DNA of 64,000 nt from Leuconostoc miyukkimchii (GCF_019656055.1 NZ_BPKY01000001.1:248001-312000), one strand, 5' to 3'. Positions 42,299 to 52,858 are shown, counted from the first letter of the stretch. Notes: generated from the letters alone by a model not told the origin. Program-made: numbers and translations.

Positions 42299-42608
42299 AG
42301 ACGAACAAATTTTAAACTTATTGGGATTAGCAATGCGTGCTGGTAAGCTCGTGTTGGGTTCAGATTCAACATTAACAGCTATTCGTGGCAATAAAGTTCA
42401 AATGGCGTTTTTTCCCAGTGATGGCGGTCAAAGTCAAAGAAAAAAATTTGCTGATAAATCAAATTTTTATAATGTAACACTGATTCAAGATTATACTAAA
42501 ACACAATTAACTGATGCAATTGGTGTGAACCGCAGTATATTTGCAATTGCTGATCGTGGATTTAGTCGAAAAATTCAACAATTAATTTTAGAAAAGGAGC
42601 GGAACTAA
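42288..42608 (+). CDS. L7Ae-like RNA-binding protein YlxQ
   Basis: About 106 residues from GTG 42288, chosen because GGGAG at 42276-42280 is 7 nt upstream; the longer frame has no SD and runs through rnpM. It has the L7Ae/L30e fold signature (LLGLAMRAGKLVLGSDSTL near the N-terminus) and probably binds kink-turn RNA. The usual operon partner of infB. Ends 1 nt before infB. Confidence 0.88.
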   Translation: MISRDEQILNLLGLAMRAGKLVLGSDSTLTAIRGNKVQMAFFPSDGGQSQRKKFADKSNFYNVTLIQDYTKTQLTDAIGVNRSIFAIADRGFSRKIQQLILEKERN

Positions 42609-45080
42609 ATGACAGAAGAAAAGAAATTCTCAGGGTCAAACCGTCCTGCAAGAAAACAGGCAGTTCCAGAACGCAAAGAGTTACCTGCATCACAGCGCCG
42701 TCATGCGGCGAAATTAACTGATGGGGCAGCTACACCTGGCAGTAATACAGCACAACGTTCAAGCAAGCCAACACGTTCAGGAAACAGTCAAGGGCAGCAA
42801 CCAAACCGTAATTCGGGTCAAAATCGTTCAAATAATGGTGGGCAAAATCGCAATGGTCGTCCAGGATCACGTGTTCAAGCTGCAGAAGGTCGTCCAGCTA
42901 TTCGTGAAAAAAAGAATTGGTCAACAAAGCCTCGTGAAGGGCAAGTGGATTATTCTAAACAAAAAGATAATAGCTTAAAGCAATATGTAAGCGATAATGA
43001 AAAGCGAAAGCAAGCTGTAGCTGCTGCTAAAGAACCAAAAAAGGCTGAAACTAAAGCGGCAAAACCAATTGAAACTAAAAAAACAGAAGATAAAGCAGCT
43101 AAGCCAGCTACTACAACAACACCTGGTACAGGCAAGTTCGGTGGTGCATTAGCATCAGGAAATAATTCGGCTCGAAATAATTCACGTAAGCGTAATATAA
43201 CGGGTACGGGTCAACAAACACCGCGCCGTAATGATAAGCCACGCGGATCAAAGAAATCTCGACGTATTGCAGCTAAAAAAGGACCTGTTGCACCAGTAAC
43301 AGAGCGTAAGAAGCAGCCATTACCTGAAATTCTAGAATATCGCATTGGTATGAATGTTCAGGATTTGTCTAAACTATTACACCGTGATTCAGCTGAAATT
43401 ATTAAGAAATTGTTCTTACTTGGTATTATGACTAACCAAAACCAATCTCTTGATACTGATACAATTGAAATTTTAGCAGCAGATTACGGTATTGAAGCAC
43501 AAGTTAAAGAAGAAGAAGACGTTGCTGACATTGATAAGTTCTTTGCTGATGAAAACATTGATGAGAGCAAGTTAGTATCACGCCCACCAGTTGTTACAAT
43601 TATGGGTCACGTCGATCATGGTAAAACAACTTTGCTAGATTACTTACGTAACTCTCATGTTACTGAGGGTGAAGCAGGTGGAATTACTCAACATATTGGT
43701 GCTTATCAAACGCAGTTGAATGGTAAAACAATAACATTCTTGGATACACCTGGACATGCTGCATTTACAGAGATGCGCGCACGTGGTGCTAATGTGACTG
43801 ATTTGACGATATTGGTAGTAGCAGCAGATGATGGTGTTATGCCACAAACCATTGAGGCTATTAACCATGCCAAAGCTGCCGGAACGCCAATCATTGTTGC
43901 AGTTAACAAAATTGACAAGCCTGGTGCAAATCCTGACGACGTGATGAACCAGTTGATGGCTTATGACTTAGTTCCTGAAGAGTATGGTGGTGATACAATA
44001 TTTGTCAAAATATCAGCTAAATTTGGACAAAATGTTGATGAATTACTTGAAATGATTTTACTACAAGCAGAAGTTCTTGAATTAAAAGCTAATCCGGATA
44101 TGCCAGCTCGTGGCTCAGTAGTTGAAGCACGTTTGGATAAAGGTCGTGGACCAGTTGCAACTGTACTAGTCCAACAAGGCACGATGCACGTTGGTGATCC
44201 AATTGTTGTTGGTAATACCTACGGACGTGTTCGTACCATGACTAATGAACGTGGTGTGGAATTAGAAGAAGCATTACCAGCAACGCCAGTACAGGTTACA
44301 GGTTTAAATGATGTACCTCAAGCAGGTGATCGTTTTATTATCATGGCGGACGAAAGAACAGCACGTGCAGCTGGAGAAGAACGTGCCAAGCGTGCACAAG
44401 AAGCAATTCGTAATTCAGGCTCAGTTGTCACGTTAGACACGTTGTTTAGTACAATGTCTGAAAAAGCGATGAAGACTGTACCTGTTATTGTTAAAGCTGA
44501 TGTGCAAGGCTCTGTTGAAGCGTTGTCTGGATCGTTAAAGAAGATAGAAGTAGACGGTGTGCGTGTAGATATTATTCATACAGCCGCTGGTGCCATTAAT
44601 GAATCGGATGTTACTTTAGCGTCTGCTTCAGGTGCAATTATCATTGGATTCAATGTACGTCCAACCCCTCTTGCAAAATCGCAGGCTGATTCTGATAAAG
44701 TAGATATTCGTTTCTATAATGTCATATATAATGCTATCGATGATGTTGAGGCGGCTATGAAGGGTCAGCTTGAACCTGTCTATGAAGAGAAAATTATTGG
44801 AACAGTTGCTGTTAAAGAATTATTCAAGTTTTCTAAGGTGGGTATCATTGCTGGTGCAATGGTTGAAGAAGGTAAAATTACTAAGGAATCTAAGGTTCGT
44901 ATTCTTCGCGACGGTGTTGTTGCATATGATGGTGAAGTTGCTTCACTACAACGTGGAAAAGATGCAGTTAATGAAGTTAAGATGGGCTATGAATTTGGAT
45001 TTACCGTTGCCAAATATAATGATGTCCGTGTTGGTGATGTTGTAGAAGCTTATGTAATGGCAGAAGTTAAACCAAAATAA
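42609..45080 (+). CDS. infB: Translation initiation factor IF-2
   Basis: 823 residues. A long, low-complexity Asn/Gln/Lys/Ala-rich N-terminal region (to about 230), an IF2_N unit ([19 protein letters not shown]), then the GTPase core with [27 protein letters not shown] and NKIDKPGAN, and C-terminal domains for fMet-tRNA binding. AAAAGGAGCGG precedes ATG. It delivers initiator tRNA to the 30S subunit. An internal start for a shorter form cannot be judged. Confidence 0.96.
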   Translation: MTEEKKFSGSNRPARKQAVPERKELPASQRRHAAKLTDGAATPGSNTAQRSSKPTRSGNSQGQQPNRNSGQNRSNNGGQNRNGRPGSRVQAAEGRPAIREKKNWSTKPREGQVDYSKQKDNSLKQYVSDNEKRKQAVAAAKEPKKAETKAAKPIETKKTEDKAAKPATTTTPGTGKFGGALASGNNSARNNSRKRNITGTGQQTPRRNDKPRGSKKSRRIAAKKGPVAPVTERKKQPLPEILEYRIGMNVQDLSKLLHRDSAEIIKKLFLLGIMTNQNQSLDTDTIEILAADYGIEAQVKEEEDVADIDKFFADENIDESKLVSRPPVVTIMGHVDHGKTTLLDYLRNSHVTEGEAGGITQHIGAYQTQLNGKTITFLDTPGHAAFTEMRARGANVTDLTILVVAADDGVMPQTIEAINHAKAAGTPIIVAVNKIDKPGANPDDVMNQLMAYDLVPEEYGGDTIFVKISAKFGQNVDELLEMILLQAEVLELKANPDMPARGSVVEARLDKGRGPVATVLVQQGTMHVGDPIVVGNTYGRVRTMTNERGVELEEALPATPVQVTGLNDVPQAGDRFIIMADERTARAAGEERAKRAQEAIRNSGSVVTLDTLFSTMSEKAMKTVPVIVKADVQGSVEALSGSLKKIEVDGVRVDIIHTAAGAINESDVTLASASGAIIIGFNVRPTPLAKSQADSDKVDIRFYNVIYNAIDDVEAAMKGQLEPVYEEKIIGTVAVKELFKFSKVGIIAGAMVEEGKITKESKVRILRDGVVAYDGEVASLQRGKDAVNEVKMGYEFGFTVAKYNDVRVGDVVEAYVMAEVKPK

Positions 45081-45129
45081 TTTAAGTGTGATTAACATCA
45101 TTCTTTATTTAGAAAAGGGGCACAAAGTT

Positions 45130-45483
45130 ATGGCTAATCCACAACGTGCAGGCCGTCTGGCACAAGAAGTTCAGCGTGATGTGACGGATTTATTGCTTAA
45201 GCGTATTAACGATCCACGTGTGCAAGATGTTACAGTAACCAGTGTTGAATTATCAGGGGATTTGCAAATTGCAACCATCTATTATTCAATTTTATCTGAT
45301 TTAGCAAGCGCTGGGCAGAAAGCACAATCTGGATTAGAGGCTGCCAGTGGTTTGATTCGTAAAGAATTAGGTGCAAGATTGACAGTTTACAAGACACCAG
45401 AACTACGTTTTGTTCGTGATCAATCAGTTCAGTATGGTAATCATATTGAAGATTTAATTCGCAAGTTGAATTCTGAAAATTAA
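45130..45483 (+). CDS. rbfA: Ribosome-binding factor A
   Basis: About 117 residues. Typical RbfA: begins ANPQRAGRLAQEVQRDVTDL, then the KH-like core and RKELGARLTVYKTPELRF near the end. It is needed for 16S rRNA 5'-end maturation and cold growth. ATG 45130 follows AAAAGGGG by 9 nt; the upstream 14-codon extension lacks an SD. Last gene of the nusA-infB operon, closed by a strong terminator. Confidence 0.95.
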   Translation: MANPQRAGRLAQEVQRDVTDLLLKRINDPRVQDVTVTSVELSGDLQIATIYYSILSDLASAGQKAQSGLEAASGLIRKELGARLTVYKTPELRFVRDQSVQYGNHIEDLIRKLNSEN

Positions 45484-45496
45484 TTAATTGTGAACA

Positions 45497-45530
45497 AAAA
45501 AACGTTACTTTTTAAGAGTAACGTTTTTTT
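45497..45530 (+). terminator. nusA-infB-rbfA operon terminator
   Basis: ACGTTACT (45502-45509) pairs with AGTAACGT (45517-45524), extended by A/T pairs, with T-run. The T-run is followed directly by an extended -10 (TGTTAAAAT at 45532-45540) for the aminotransferase gene. Confidence 0.93.
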
Positions 45531-45531
45531 G

Positions 45532-45540
45532 TGTTAAAAT
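45532..45540 (+). promoter_or_regulatory. Extended -10 for the aminotransferase gene
   Basis: TGTTAAAAT, adjoining the terminator T-run; no clear -35. Start codon 37 nt downstream. Confidence 0.5.
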
Positions 45541-45576
45541 AGAATTACGACAATTTGATAAATAAGGAATCTTAAA

Positions 45577-46755
45577 ATGACTAACTTCATACAACCTTTG
45601 AATCCATTAATTACTGAAATGGCGCCTGATAAATTATTGGCATTTCAAAAAACTGTTCGAGATATACCAGATATTTTAAAACTGACATTGGGCGAGCCTG
45701 GGTTTTCAGTTGACGAACGTATCAAAACTGCAGCTACTGAAGCACTTAACAATAATCGCTCACATTATGCTGAAAGTCAGGGTGAACGAGAACTACGTGT
45801 TGAAGCAGTTAAATATTTTAATGCGAAGTATCATCTAAATTATCGTGATGAAGACAATGTGATTGTAACACTTGGTGTAAGTGAAGCAATTAACGTTGTC
45901 TTGAACACATTGCTTGGTAAAAATGAAGGTCTTTTAATGCCGGAACCAACGTATGGTCCCTATTTTACATCATTAGATTTGGCTCATGGTACAAAAATCA
46001 CAATTGATACGACACCTAATCGTTTTAAACTAACACCACAAATGATTGATGAAGCAGTAAGCAGTGCAACAGTTCCGGTACGAGCTATTTTGATGAACTA
46101 TCCAGCAAATCCAACGGGGGTTACATATTCACGTGATGAGATTATTGAATTGGCAGAAATGTGTAAGAAACATAAGTTATGGATAATTTCAGATGAGATC
46201 TACTCATTGCTAACTTATGACCAAGAACATGTTTCTTTTTCAGAGATCATTCCTGAGCAAACAATTTATATTAATGGTTTATCAAAATCTCATGCTATGA
46301 CTGGTTATCGTGTGGGATTCATCTTGGCAGCAGCTGATGTGATAGCTGAAATGCAAAAAGTACATGGCGCGTTAACATTTGCTGTTCCAACGTTTATCCA
46401 AGACGCAGCATTAGTGGCTTTACGTGATGTTAATGATACACCTATTGTTATGCGCGATGCTTATAAGGCACGACGTGACCGCATTTTGCCACAGTTACAA
46501 AATTTGGGATTTGATGTTGTCTCACCCGAAGGTGCTTTTTACTTGTTTGCAAAGTTACCCGTAGATTTAGGTGAAGATGGCGATGCTTTCGCTCTAAAGT
46601 TGGCGCAAGAAGGTAAAGTAGCCGTTATTCCCGGATCAGGTTTTAGTGACGCAGCAAGGGCATATATCCGAATTTCGTATGCAGCATCGGATGCTGATTT
46701 GGATGAGGGGATGCGAAGACTAGTAGCATATGTTAATCAATTACGCGGAAAATAA
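45577..46755 (+). CDS. PLP-dependent class I aminotransferase (PatA/AraT-like)
   Basis: 392 residues. Fold type I features: GEPGFSVDERI near the N-terminus, NYPANPTGVTYS, the Asp in ISDEIYSLL and the PLP-binding Lys in INGLSKSHAMTGYRVGF, plus the substrate Arg in YIRISYA. The subfamily includes N-acetyl-diaminopimelate and aromatic/aspartate aminotransferases; the exact substrate is uncertain, and lysine-type peptidoglycan in relatives makes a general role likely. AAGGAA precedes ATG. The EIIA-like gene follows 18 nt later. Confidence 0.88.
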   Translation: MTNFIQPLNPLITEMAPDKLLAFQKTVRDIPDILKLTLGEPGFSVDERIKTAATEALNNNRSHYAESQGERELRVEAVKYFNAKYHLNYRDEDNVIVTLGVSEAINVVLNTLLGKNEGLLMPEPTYGPYFTSLDLAHGTKITIDTTPNRFKLTPQMIDEAVSSATVPVRAILMNYPANPTGVTYSRDEIIELAEMCKKHKLWIISDEIYSLLTYDQEHVSFSEIIPEQTIYINGLSKSHAMTGYRVGFILAAADVIAEMQKVHGALTFAVPTFIQDAALVALRDVNDTPIVMRDAYKARRDRILPQLQNLGFDVVSPEGAFYLFAKLPVDLGEDGDAFALKLAQEGKVAVIPGSGFSDAARAYIRISYAASDADLDEGMRRLVAYVNQLRGK

Positions 46756-46773
46756 TTAAAAGGCAGGCAACTT

Positions 46774-47295
46774 ATGAGTTGGTGGCAAAATCTATTTAAT
46801 CAAAAAAGTAGACATCATAGAATTAAAACAACAGGCCAAATTAACGCGGTTAATGTTGCACGCAATTCTGAATTCCCAGTTGTTGTTGCACCTGTAACTG
46901 GTCAATTGCGGAAAATTGATGATGAGATTGAACAACTTAATAGTGGCAATGGTTTTATGATTTTACCAGATGGTAATAGTATTATGTCACCAGTCTCTGG
47001 CATTGTTGTGGCGTCTGATACCCATAAGGTTACAATCCAGAGTATTCATCATGAAAAAGTAACAGTACACTTACAAGGCCATGGTAACGAACCTATCGAT
47101 GCTCATCTAGCAACATATGGTGTTGGACAGCAATTACATGCTGGTGATCTGATTGGAACAACACATGACACAGATCATAATATAGGTGTCTATGTGACCT
47201 TTGAGGACAATGTAAATCCACACATCAGTTATGGTGCAGTATATGCTGGGCAAAATATTTGGCATTACCACGAGGGAACAAATGCAACAGAATAA
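46774..47295 (+). CDS. Divergent glucose-type PTS EIIA protein
   Basis: 173 residues. The core resembles the EIIA-Glc jelly-roll: PVTGQLRKIDD, FMILPDGNSIMSPVSGIV, then THKVTIQS and VTVHLQGHG where the active His lies. The first His context (usually THAYGL) and the segment after the phosphorylated His (usually HIGIDTV) are poorly conserved, so phosphorylation is uncertain. It stands alone without IIB/IIC and overlaps truB by 14 nt. It could be a stand-alone EIIA, or a regulatory protein derived from one. Confidence 0.7.
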   Translation: MSWWQNLFNQKSRHHRIKTTGQINAVNVARNSEFPVVVAPVTGQLRKIDDEIEQLNSGNGFMILPDGNSIMSPVSGIVVASDTHKVTIQSIHHEKVTVHLQGHGNEPIDAHLATYGVGQQLHAGDLIGTTHDTDHNIGVYVTFEDNVNPHISYGAVYAGQNIWHYHEGTNATE

Positions 47296-48190
47296 AAATA
47301 TTGACGGTATCATTGTTGTTAATAAGCCACGGGGTATGACTTCCTTTGATGTTGTTGCTAAAGTGCGTCGTGCAGTTGGGCAGAAAAGAGTAGGGCATGC
47401 TGGTACACTAGATCCAAATGTTGATGGTGTTCTCGTTGTGGCACTAGGTAAGGCAACTAAATTGATTGATGAATTGCAAAAACGTCGCAAGCAATATGTT
47501 GGCACGATTACACTTGGATTTGCAACTGAAACAGAAGATCTGGATGGTACTGTAATTTCGGAAATTCCTATTCAAAAGCCATTTTCCGATAGTGATATTG
47601 ATCAAGCAATCTTGCATTTAAATGGTGAAATCAAGCAAGTACCACCAATGTTTTCTGCTGTTAAAGTTAATGGTAAGCGCCTTTACGAGTATGCACGAGC
47701 TGGAGAAGTAGTCGAGCGGCCAGTTCGAGATGCGATGATTTATGATTTTAAGCGCACATCCGATGTTATCTACCAAAATCAACAACAGAAGTTTGATTTT
47801 GAAGCTACGGTATCAAAGGGAACTTATATTCGTACATTAGCTATTGATACAGGTACACATTTAGGTATTCCAGCGACAATGACTAGTTTAACGCGAACGA
47901 TAGGTAGTGGCATGACACTCGATCAAGCTAGCGAACTAAGTGATATCATGACATTAGAGAGAACTGCGTTACTTGAATTAATTATACCTATAAAAAATTT
48001 ATTGACATGGCCAAGCAAAATACTTACAGATGACGAATGGTTTGCTGTCAAAAATGGTCAAAAAATAACAACTTGGCCAGCGAGTGATAAATACCTACAA
48101 TTGATATATCGTGACGAAATTAAGGCAGTATATGCTTATAACAAAGAGGATGGCATATGGCAATCACGTTACGTGTTTGCTAATGAATGA
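47282..48190 (+). CDS. truB: tRNA pseudouridine-55 synthase
   Basis: About 302 residues. Signature KPRGMTSFDVVAKVRR and the catalytic Asp in HAGTLDPNVDGVLVVALG, then QVPPMFSAVKVNGKRLYEYAR. It forms the T-loop pseudouridine of tRNAs. ATG 47282 has CGAGGGA upstream within the EIIA-like gene; the longer frame is not supported. The stop overlaps the ribF ATG (ATGA). Confidence 0.95.
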   Translation: MQQNKNIDGIIVVNKPRGMTSFDVVAKVRRAVGQKRVGHAGTLDPNVDGVLVVALGKATKLIDELQKRRKQYVGTITLGFATETEDLDGTVISEIPIQKPFSDSDIDQAILHLNGEIKQVPPMFSAVKVNGKRLYEYARAGEVVERPVRDAMIYDFKRTSDVIYQNQQQKFDFEATVSKGTYIRTLAIDTGTHLGIPATMTSLTRTIGSGMTLDQASELSDIMTLERTALLELIIPIKNLLTWPSKILTDDEWFAVKNGQKITTWPASDKYLQLIYRDEIKAVYAYNKEDGIWQSRYVFANE

Positions 48191-49137
48191 TCATGGTTGA
48201 AATAATTAGATTACATTATCCTATTTTAAAAACAATCAATTCAGCTCAGCAAGTTGTTGCAATGGGCTTTTTTGATGGTGTGCATCTTGGTCATCAAAAA
48301 GTTATTAAGCGAGCTAAGATAGAAGCAGAGCGGCGGAATGTACCTCTAGCAGTATTAACTTATGACCCACATCCAATTGTTGTTTTTAAAGCACTTACAG
48401 AACCTTTGCGTTATATCACGCCAATTGGTAAAAAATCAGAATTATTAGCTGATCTGGGTGTTGATATTGTATATGTCATGCAATTTACGTCTTTGCTATC
48501 GACATTACCACCACAAAAATTTGTAGATGATGTTGTTATGCAGTTAAATCCTGTGACCGTAGTTGGTGGATTTGACCATGTATATGGTGGTGACCCGAAA
48601 ATAGCTGACATGATACATTTACCAAAGTATGCACAAAAACGATTTGATGTTATATCCGTATCAGAACTTGATGATGGTGAACATAAAATTGGGTCTTCTT
48701 CAATTCGACTGGCATTAGACAATGGAGAGATGGCAATTGTTAATCGACAACTTGGTCATATTCATCAAACAACAGGTCTTGTTGTTCATGGAGAAGCGCG
48801 TGGCAGGGAACTTGGTTTCCCAACGATTAATATTAAAACACCGGAGTTGGAACACTTGCCTGCTATTGGTATCTATATTGTCGAGGTAATGATTGGTAGT
48901 GATTGGCACTTAGGTATGGCAAGTATTGGCAGAAATGTTACATTTGGTGATGCACGTCCGATTACCGTTGAAATTAATTTATTAGACTTTAATCAAGAAG
49001 TCTATGGCGAAAATGTTACAATAAATTGGCACAGTTACCTCCGTGGTGAGATAAAGTTTGCAAATGTAATTGACTTAATATCACAGTTAAAGCAAGATGA
49101 AATCGCGACACGACAGTATTTTAATACACTTGGCTAA
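48187..49137 (+). CDS. ribF: Bifunctional riboflavin kinase/FAD synthetase
   Basis: 316 residues. The N-terminal FAD synthetase domain has the nucleotidyltransferase motif GFFDGVHLGHQKV and GSSSIRLAL; the C-terminal flavokinase domain has GRELGFPTINI and VEINLLDF. Makes FMN then FAD from riboflavin. Pairing truB-ribF is conserved in Firmicutes. The start overlaps the truB stop; a second ATG two codons later is also possible. CIRCE-controlled hrcA follows. Confidence 0.95.
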   Translation: MIMVEIIRLHYPILKTINSAQQVVAMGFFDGVHLGHQKVIKRAKIEAERRNVPLAVLTYDPHPIVVFKALTEPLRYITPIGKKSELLADLGVDIVYVMQFTSLLSTLPPQKFVDDVVMQLNPVTVVGGFDHVYGGDPKIADMIHLPKYAQKRFDVISVSELDDGEHKIGSSSIRLALDNGEMAIVNRQLGHIHQTTGLVVHGEARGRELGFPTINIKTPELEHLPAIGIYIVEVMIGSDWHLGMASIGRNVTFGDARPITVEINLLDFNQEVYGENVTINWHSYLRGEIKFANVIDLISQLKQDEIATRQYFNTLG

Positions 49138-49156
49138 GGTTGAGTGTATTTTTATT

Positions 49157-49182
49157 TTAGCACTCCTTAAAAAGAGTGCTAA
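49157..49182. promoter_or_regulatory. CIRCE element 1 (8-nt spacer)
   Basis: TTAGCACTC (49157-49165) and GAGTGCTAA (49174-49182) are perfect CIRCE arms, but the spacer is 8 nt instead of the canonical 9. It may also serve as the ribF terminator hairpin. Confidence 0.85.
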
Positions 49183-49187
49183 AAAGG

Positions 49188-49215
49188 TTGCAATTTTTTT
49201 TGAATAGTGTATTAT
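49188..49215 (+). promoter_or_regulatory. hrcA operon promoter
   Basis: TTGCAA (49188-49193), 16-nt spacer, TATTAT (49210-49215), located between the two CIRCE elements. Confidence 0.65.
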
Positions 49216-49223
49216 TATAGTTG

Positions 49224-49250
49224 TTAGCAGTTAGTATTGTTGAGTGCTAA
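49224..49250. promoter_or_regulatory. CIRCE element 2 (degenerate left arm)
   Basis: TTAGCAGTT-N9-GAGTGCTAA: the right arm and the 9-nt spacer are canonical, the left arm has two mismatches. It overlaps the predicted start site, the usual place for HrcA repression. Confidence 0.85.
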
Positions 49251-49265
49251 AACGGAGGTGATGGA

Positions 49266-50294
49266 ATGCTGACTGAGCGACAAAAACTAATTTTAAATGC
49301 CATCATTTACGAATATACGCAAACAGCGCACGCGGTAGGTTCGAAGAGTTTACAAGAACAGCTTGATATTAAAGTTAGTTCTGCGACAATTCGCAATGAA
49401 ATGGCTGCCTTAGAGGCAGCGGCATTGATTAAAAAATTACATACGTCTGCTGGACGAATTCCATCACGTGCTGGTTATAGATATTATCTTGATAACTTAA
49501 TGGTAGCACGAGCAGCAACGCAACAAGACATTGCTTTGGTTATACAATCTTTTCGTGGTAATTTTCATGAAATGGATGATTTGTTGGATGAGTCAGCTCA
49601 TACTTTGTCACAGTTAACAGGTGCAACTGCGCTAATCTTAAAACCAAAACGAGTGAACATTACTGTTTCCGGTTTTCGGCTAGTACCGTTAGAAAATCAG
49701 CAATTAATTGCTGTGTTAGTGACTAATGATGGCAAGGTAACGAGTCAGACATTTAAATTACCACGAGAGTTAGCTGTTTCTTCGTTAGATAGTATGATTA
49801 AATACATTAATGAACAGATGAATGGCCGACCAGTGCTAGAAGTCTTGAAAATGATGCAGTCTGATGAATTGCCTACGCAAATGAGTCGCATAATCAAAAC
49901 ACCCGCTGCCTTTTTACAATTATTTGGGGATGTGTTGGCACGGTCAATTGGTGATACGGTCCATATTGGTGGGCGGTTGAATGTGTTAGACTTTAGTGAA
50001 GACGATATCGATACTAGGGAAGTTAAACAATTGTTAGAATTTTTAACATCAGCATCTGATATTCGTCGTGTAGCTACGACAGAAGGCTACCATGTTACAG
50101 TTAAAATTGCTAAGGAAATAGATGAACCACTGCTGAGACCATTTAGCTTAATTACAAGAGCTTTTACGGTACCGGGTCAAGGTGAAGGTGTGATTGCCTT
50201 GTTAGGTCCGATTCGTATGGCGTATTCACGTAACGTATTGTTAATGGATGCTTTTGGTGAAGCATTAAGTCAGAAAATGATTGAGTATACATAA
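49266..50294 (+). CDS. hrcA: Heat-inducible transcription repressor HrcA
   Basis: 342 residues. N-terminal winged helix ([20 protein letters not shown] region, with [13 protein letters not shown] at the start and TIRNEMA), followed by the HrcA dimerisation/insert domain. It binds CIRCE; folding depends on GroEL, giving heat induction. CGGAGG precedes ATG 49266. First gene of hrcA-grpE-dnaK-dnaJ. Confidence 0.96.
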   Translation: MLTERQKLILNAIIYEYTQTAHAVGSKSLQEQLDIKVSSATIRNEMAALEAAALIKKLHTSAGRIPSRAGYRYYLDNLMVARAATQQDIALVIQSFRGNFHEMDDLLDESAHTLSQLTGATALILKPKRVNITVSGFRLVPLENQQLIAVLVTNDGKVTSQTFKLPRELAVSSLDSMIKYINEQMNGRPVLEVLKMMQSDELPTQMSRIIKTPAAFLQLFGDVLARSIGDTVHIGGRLNVLDFSEDDIDTREVKQLLEFLTSASDIRRVATTEGYHVTVKIAKEIDEPLLRPFSLITRAFTVPGQGEGVIALLGPIRMAYSRNVLLMDAFGEALSQKMIEYT

Positions 50295-50310
50295 ACAGGA
50301 GGTCACAAGC

Positions 50311-50883
50311 GTGGCAGATGAAGCTAAAGAAGAAATAAAAAATGAAAAAGTAGCAGAAGAGACTGATGATAACGTAGCAACTGACGTTATAGAAAAAGCA
50401 GACGAGCCAGAACAAAATGAAGTGGATCCACAACAAGTTAAACTTGATGAGGCGCTTGAGAAGATATCAAATCTGGAAGATCAACTGTTGCGTGCACAAG
50501 CTGAGATTCAAAATATCCAGCAACGTCATGCACGTGAAGTACAAAATGTACGTAAATATGATGGGCAAAAGTTAGCAAGTGCTGTACTACCGGCCGTTGA
50601 TAACTTAGAACGAGCGTTGCTTGTTGAAACAGATGATGCTGTTGCACAGCAAATTAAGACAGGTGTTGAAATGACACTAAAGACTTTATCACAAGCATTG
50701 ACAGACAATGGTATCTCTGCCACTGGTGAAGTTGGTGAAGTATTTGACCCAACAAAACATCAAGCTATTCAAAGTGTTGATTCTGATGAAGTAGAATCAG
50801 ATCAAATTGCAACTGTTCTACAAAAAGGATACATTTTGCAAGACCGAGTGTTACGTCCAGCAATGGTTGCCGTAGCAAAATAA
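50311..50883 (+). CDS. grpE: Nucleotide exchange factor GrpE
   Basis: About 190 residues from GTG 50311, chosen because AGGAGG at 50297-50302 is well placed. An acidic disordered N-terminus and long coiled coil (LEDQLLRAQAEIQNIQQRH) are followed by the beta-wing domain (VGEVFDPTKHQAI, VLQKGYILQDRVLRPAMVAV). It releases ADP from DnaK. Within the CIRCE-regulated operon. Confidence 0.95.
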   Translation: MADEAKEEIKNEKVAEETDDNVATDVIEKADEPEQNEVDPQQVKLDEALEKISNLEDQLLRAQAEIQNIQQRHAREVQNVRKYDGQKLASAVLPAVDNLERALLVETDDAVAQQIKTGVEMTLKTLSQALTDNGISATGEVGEVFDPTKHQAIQSVDSDEVESDQIATVLQKGYILQDRVLRPAMVAVAK

Positions 50884-50980
50884 TTTTTATTAACTTAATT
50901 GTTATGTATGGTGATTCAGCATATAGCACTACACCTTAAAAAGACAAAAACGAATTCAAAAGTAAAGGAAGAATATATTC

Positions 50981-52825
50981 ATGTCTAAAATAATCGGTAT
51001 TGATTTAGGAACAACAAATTCTGCAGTTGCTGTCCTTGAGGGTGGCGAACCAAAGATCATCACAAATCCTGATGGTGGTCGTACAACACCATCAGTTGTG
51101 TCATTTAAAAATGGTGAAAGCCAAGTTGGTGACGTTGCTAAGCGCCAAGCGATTACAAATCCTGACACAATTATTTCAATTAAGTCACATATGGGTGAAG
51201 CTGGATATAAAGTTACTGCTGATGGTAAGGACTATACACCACAAGAAATTTCAGCAATGGTTTTGCAATATATCAAAGGTTATGCGGAAGACTATTTAGG
51301 TGAAAAGGTTGATAAAGCTGTTATCACAGTTCCTGCATATTTCAACGATGCACAACGTCAAGCTACCAAAGATGCAGGTAAAATTGCTGGTTTGGAAGTT
51401 GAACGTATCATCAACGAACCAACAGCCGCAGCCCTAGCTTATGGTTTGGATAAGTTGGATAAAAACGAAAAAATCTTGGTTTATGATTTGGGTGGTGGTA
51501 CATTTGATGTGTCTATTCTTGAATTAGGTGATGGTGTCTTTGAAGTGTTGTCAACTAATGGTGACACACATCTTGGTGGTGATGATTTTGATAATGCGGT
51601 GATCGATTATCTAGCAGCACAATTCAAGACTGATAATGGTGTTGATTTGAAAGCAGATAAGCTTGCATTACAACGTTTAAAGGATGCTGCTGAATCAGCT
51701 AAGAAGACACTATCTTCAGCAACTGAAGCACAAATTGATTTGCCATTTATCGCCTCAGGTGATCAAGGTCCTTTGCATTTGCAAACATCATTGTCTCGTG
51801 CAAAGTTTAATGAGATTACTGCTAACTTAATCAAGAAGGCAGAACAACCCGTTTTGAATGCTTTGAAGGATGCTGGTTTGTCATTTTCAGATATCGATGA
51901 AGTTATCTTGAATGGTGGATCAACACGTATTCCAGCTGTGCAAGATTCTGTTAAGAAGTTGACTGGTAAAGAACCAAACCATTCAATCAATCCAGATGAA
52001 GCTGTTGCTTTGGGTGCTGCCGTTCAAGGTGGTGTTATTAGTGGTGATGTTAAGGATGTTGTTTTGTTGGATGTCACACCATTATCACTTGGTATCGAAA
52101 CTATGGGTGGTGTGTTCACAAAGCTGATTGATCGCAACACAACTATTCCAACATCAAAGTCACAAGTGTTCTCAACAGCTGCTGATAACCAACCAGCCGT
52201 AGATATTCATGTTTTGCAAGGTGAACGTTCAATGGCTGCAGATAACAAGACGTTGGGTCGTTTCCAATTATCAGATATTCCTGCAGCACAACGTGGTGTA
52301 CCACAAATTGAAGTGACATTCGATATTGATCGTAACGGTATTGTATCAGTTTCTGCTAAAGATTTAGGTACACAAAAAGAGCAGAAGATTACAATTCAGG
52401 CTGCTGGTGGTTTGTCAGATGATGAAATTGAGCAAATGATGAACGATGCAAAGGCCAATGAAGAGGCTGATGCAAAAAAGAAAGAAGCTGTTGACACGCG
52501 TAACGAAGCTGATCAATTAATTTTCTCAACAGAAAAGACTTTAGAAGAAGTCGGAGACAAGTTGGGGGATGACGATAAGAAAGCAACGCAAGAAGCTTTG
52601 GAGGCTTTGAAAAAGGCCAAAGAAGACGCAGTTGCAGATGATGCTGATTTGACAGATTTGAAGACTAAATCTGAAGATTTGGCTAAAGCTGCGCAAGAGT
52701 TGGCCATGAAACTTTATCAACAAGCAGCACCACAAGAAGGTGCTGAAGGTGAAGCTAATTCAGCAGATGATAACACTGTAGATGGTGATTTTGAAGAAGT
52801 TGACCCTGACAAGAAGAAAGATTAA
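50981..52825 (+). CDS. dnaK: Chaperone DnaK
   Basis: 614 residues. Actin-like ATPase with [17 protein letters not shown], the phosphate motif [17 protein letters not shown] and the adenosine motif [14 protein letters not shown]; the linker [18 protein letters not shown] leads to the substrate-binding domain and a charged, acidic tail ending DPDKKKD. As usual for Gram-positives it lacks a segment of the first ATPase lobe present in E. coli. AAAGGA precedes ATG by 11 nt. Confidence 0.97.
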   Translation: MSKIIGIDLGTTNSAVAVLEGGEPKIITNPDGGRTTPSVVSFKNGESQVGDVAKRQAITNPDTIISIKSHMGEAGYKVTADGKDYTPQEISAMVLQYIKGYAEDYLGEKVDKAVITVPAYFNDAQRQATKDAGKIAGLEVERIINEPTAAALAYGLDKLDKNEKILVYDLGGGTFDVSILELGDGVFEVLSTNGDTHLGGDDFDNAVIDYLAAQFKTDNGVDLKADKLALQRLKDAAESAKKTLSSATEAQIDLPFIASGDQGPLHLQTSLSRAKFNEITANLIKKAEQPVLNALKDAGLSFSDIDEVILNGGSTRIPAVQDSVKKLTGKEPNHSINPDEAVALGAAVQGGVISGDVKDVVLLDVTPLSLGIETMGGVFTKLIDRNTTIPTSKSQVFSTAADNQPAVDIHVLQGERSMAADNKTLGRFQLSDIPAAQRGVPQIEVTFDIDRNGIVSVSAKDLGTQKEQKITIQAAGGLSDDEIEQMMNDAKANEEADAKKKEAVDTRNEADQLIFSTEKTLEEVGDKLGDDDKKATQEALEALKKAKEDAVADDADLTDLKTKSEDLAKAAQELAMKLYQQAAPQEGAEGEANSADDNTVDGDFEEVDPDKKKD

Positions 52826-52858
52826 TATCATTGTTTTTAACAAATAATTCTTAAAGCG

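Noticed and set aside
50961-50980. GAATATATTC palindrome between SD and dnaK start as another SD-hairpin case
   Set aside because: It can form only three pairs with a 4-nt loop, and the SD is already at a tolerable 11 nt from ATG.
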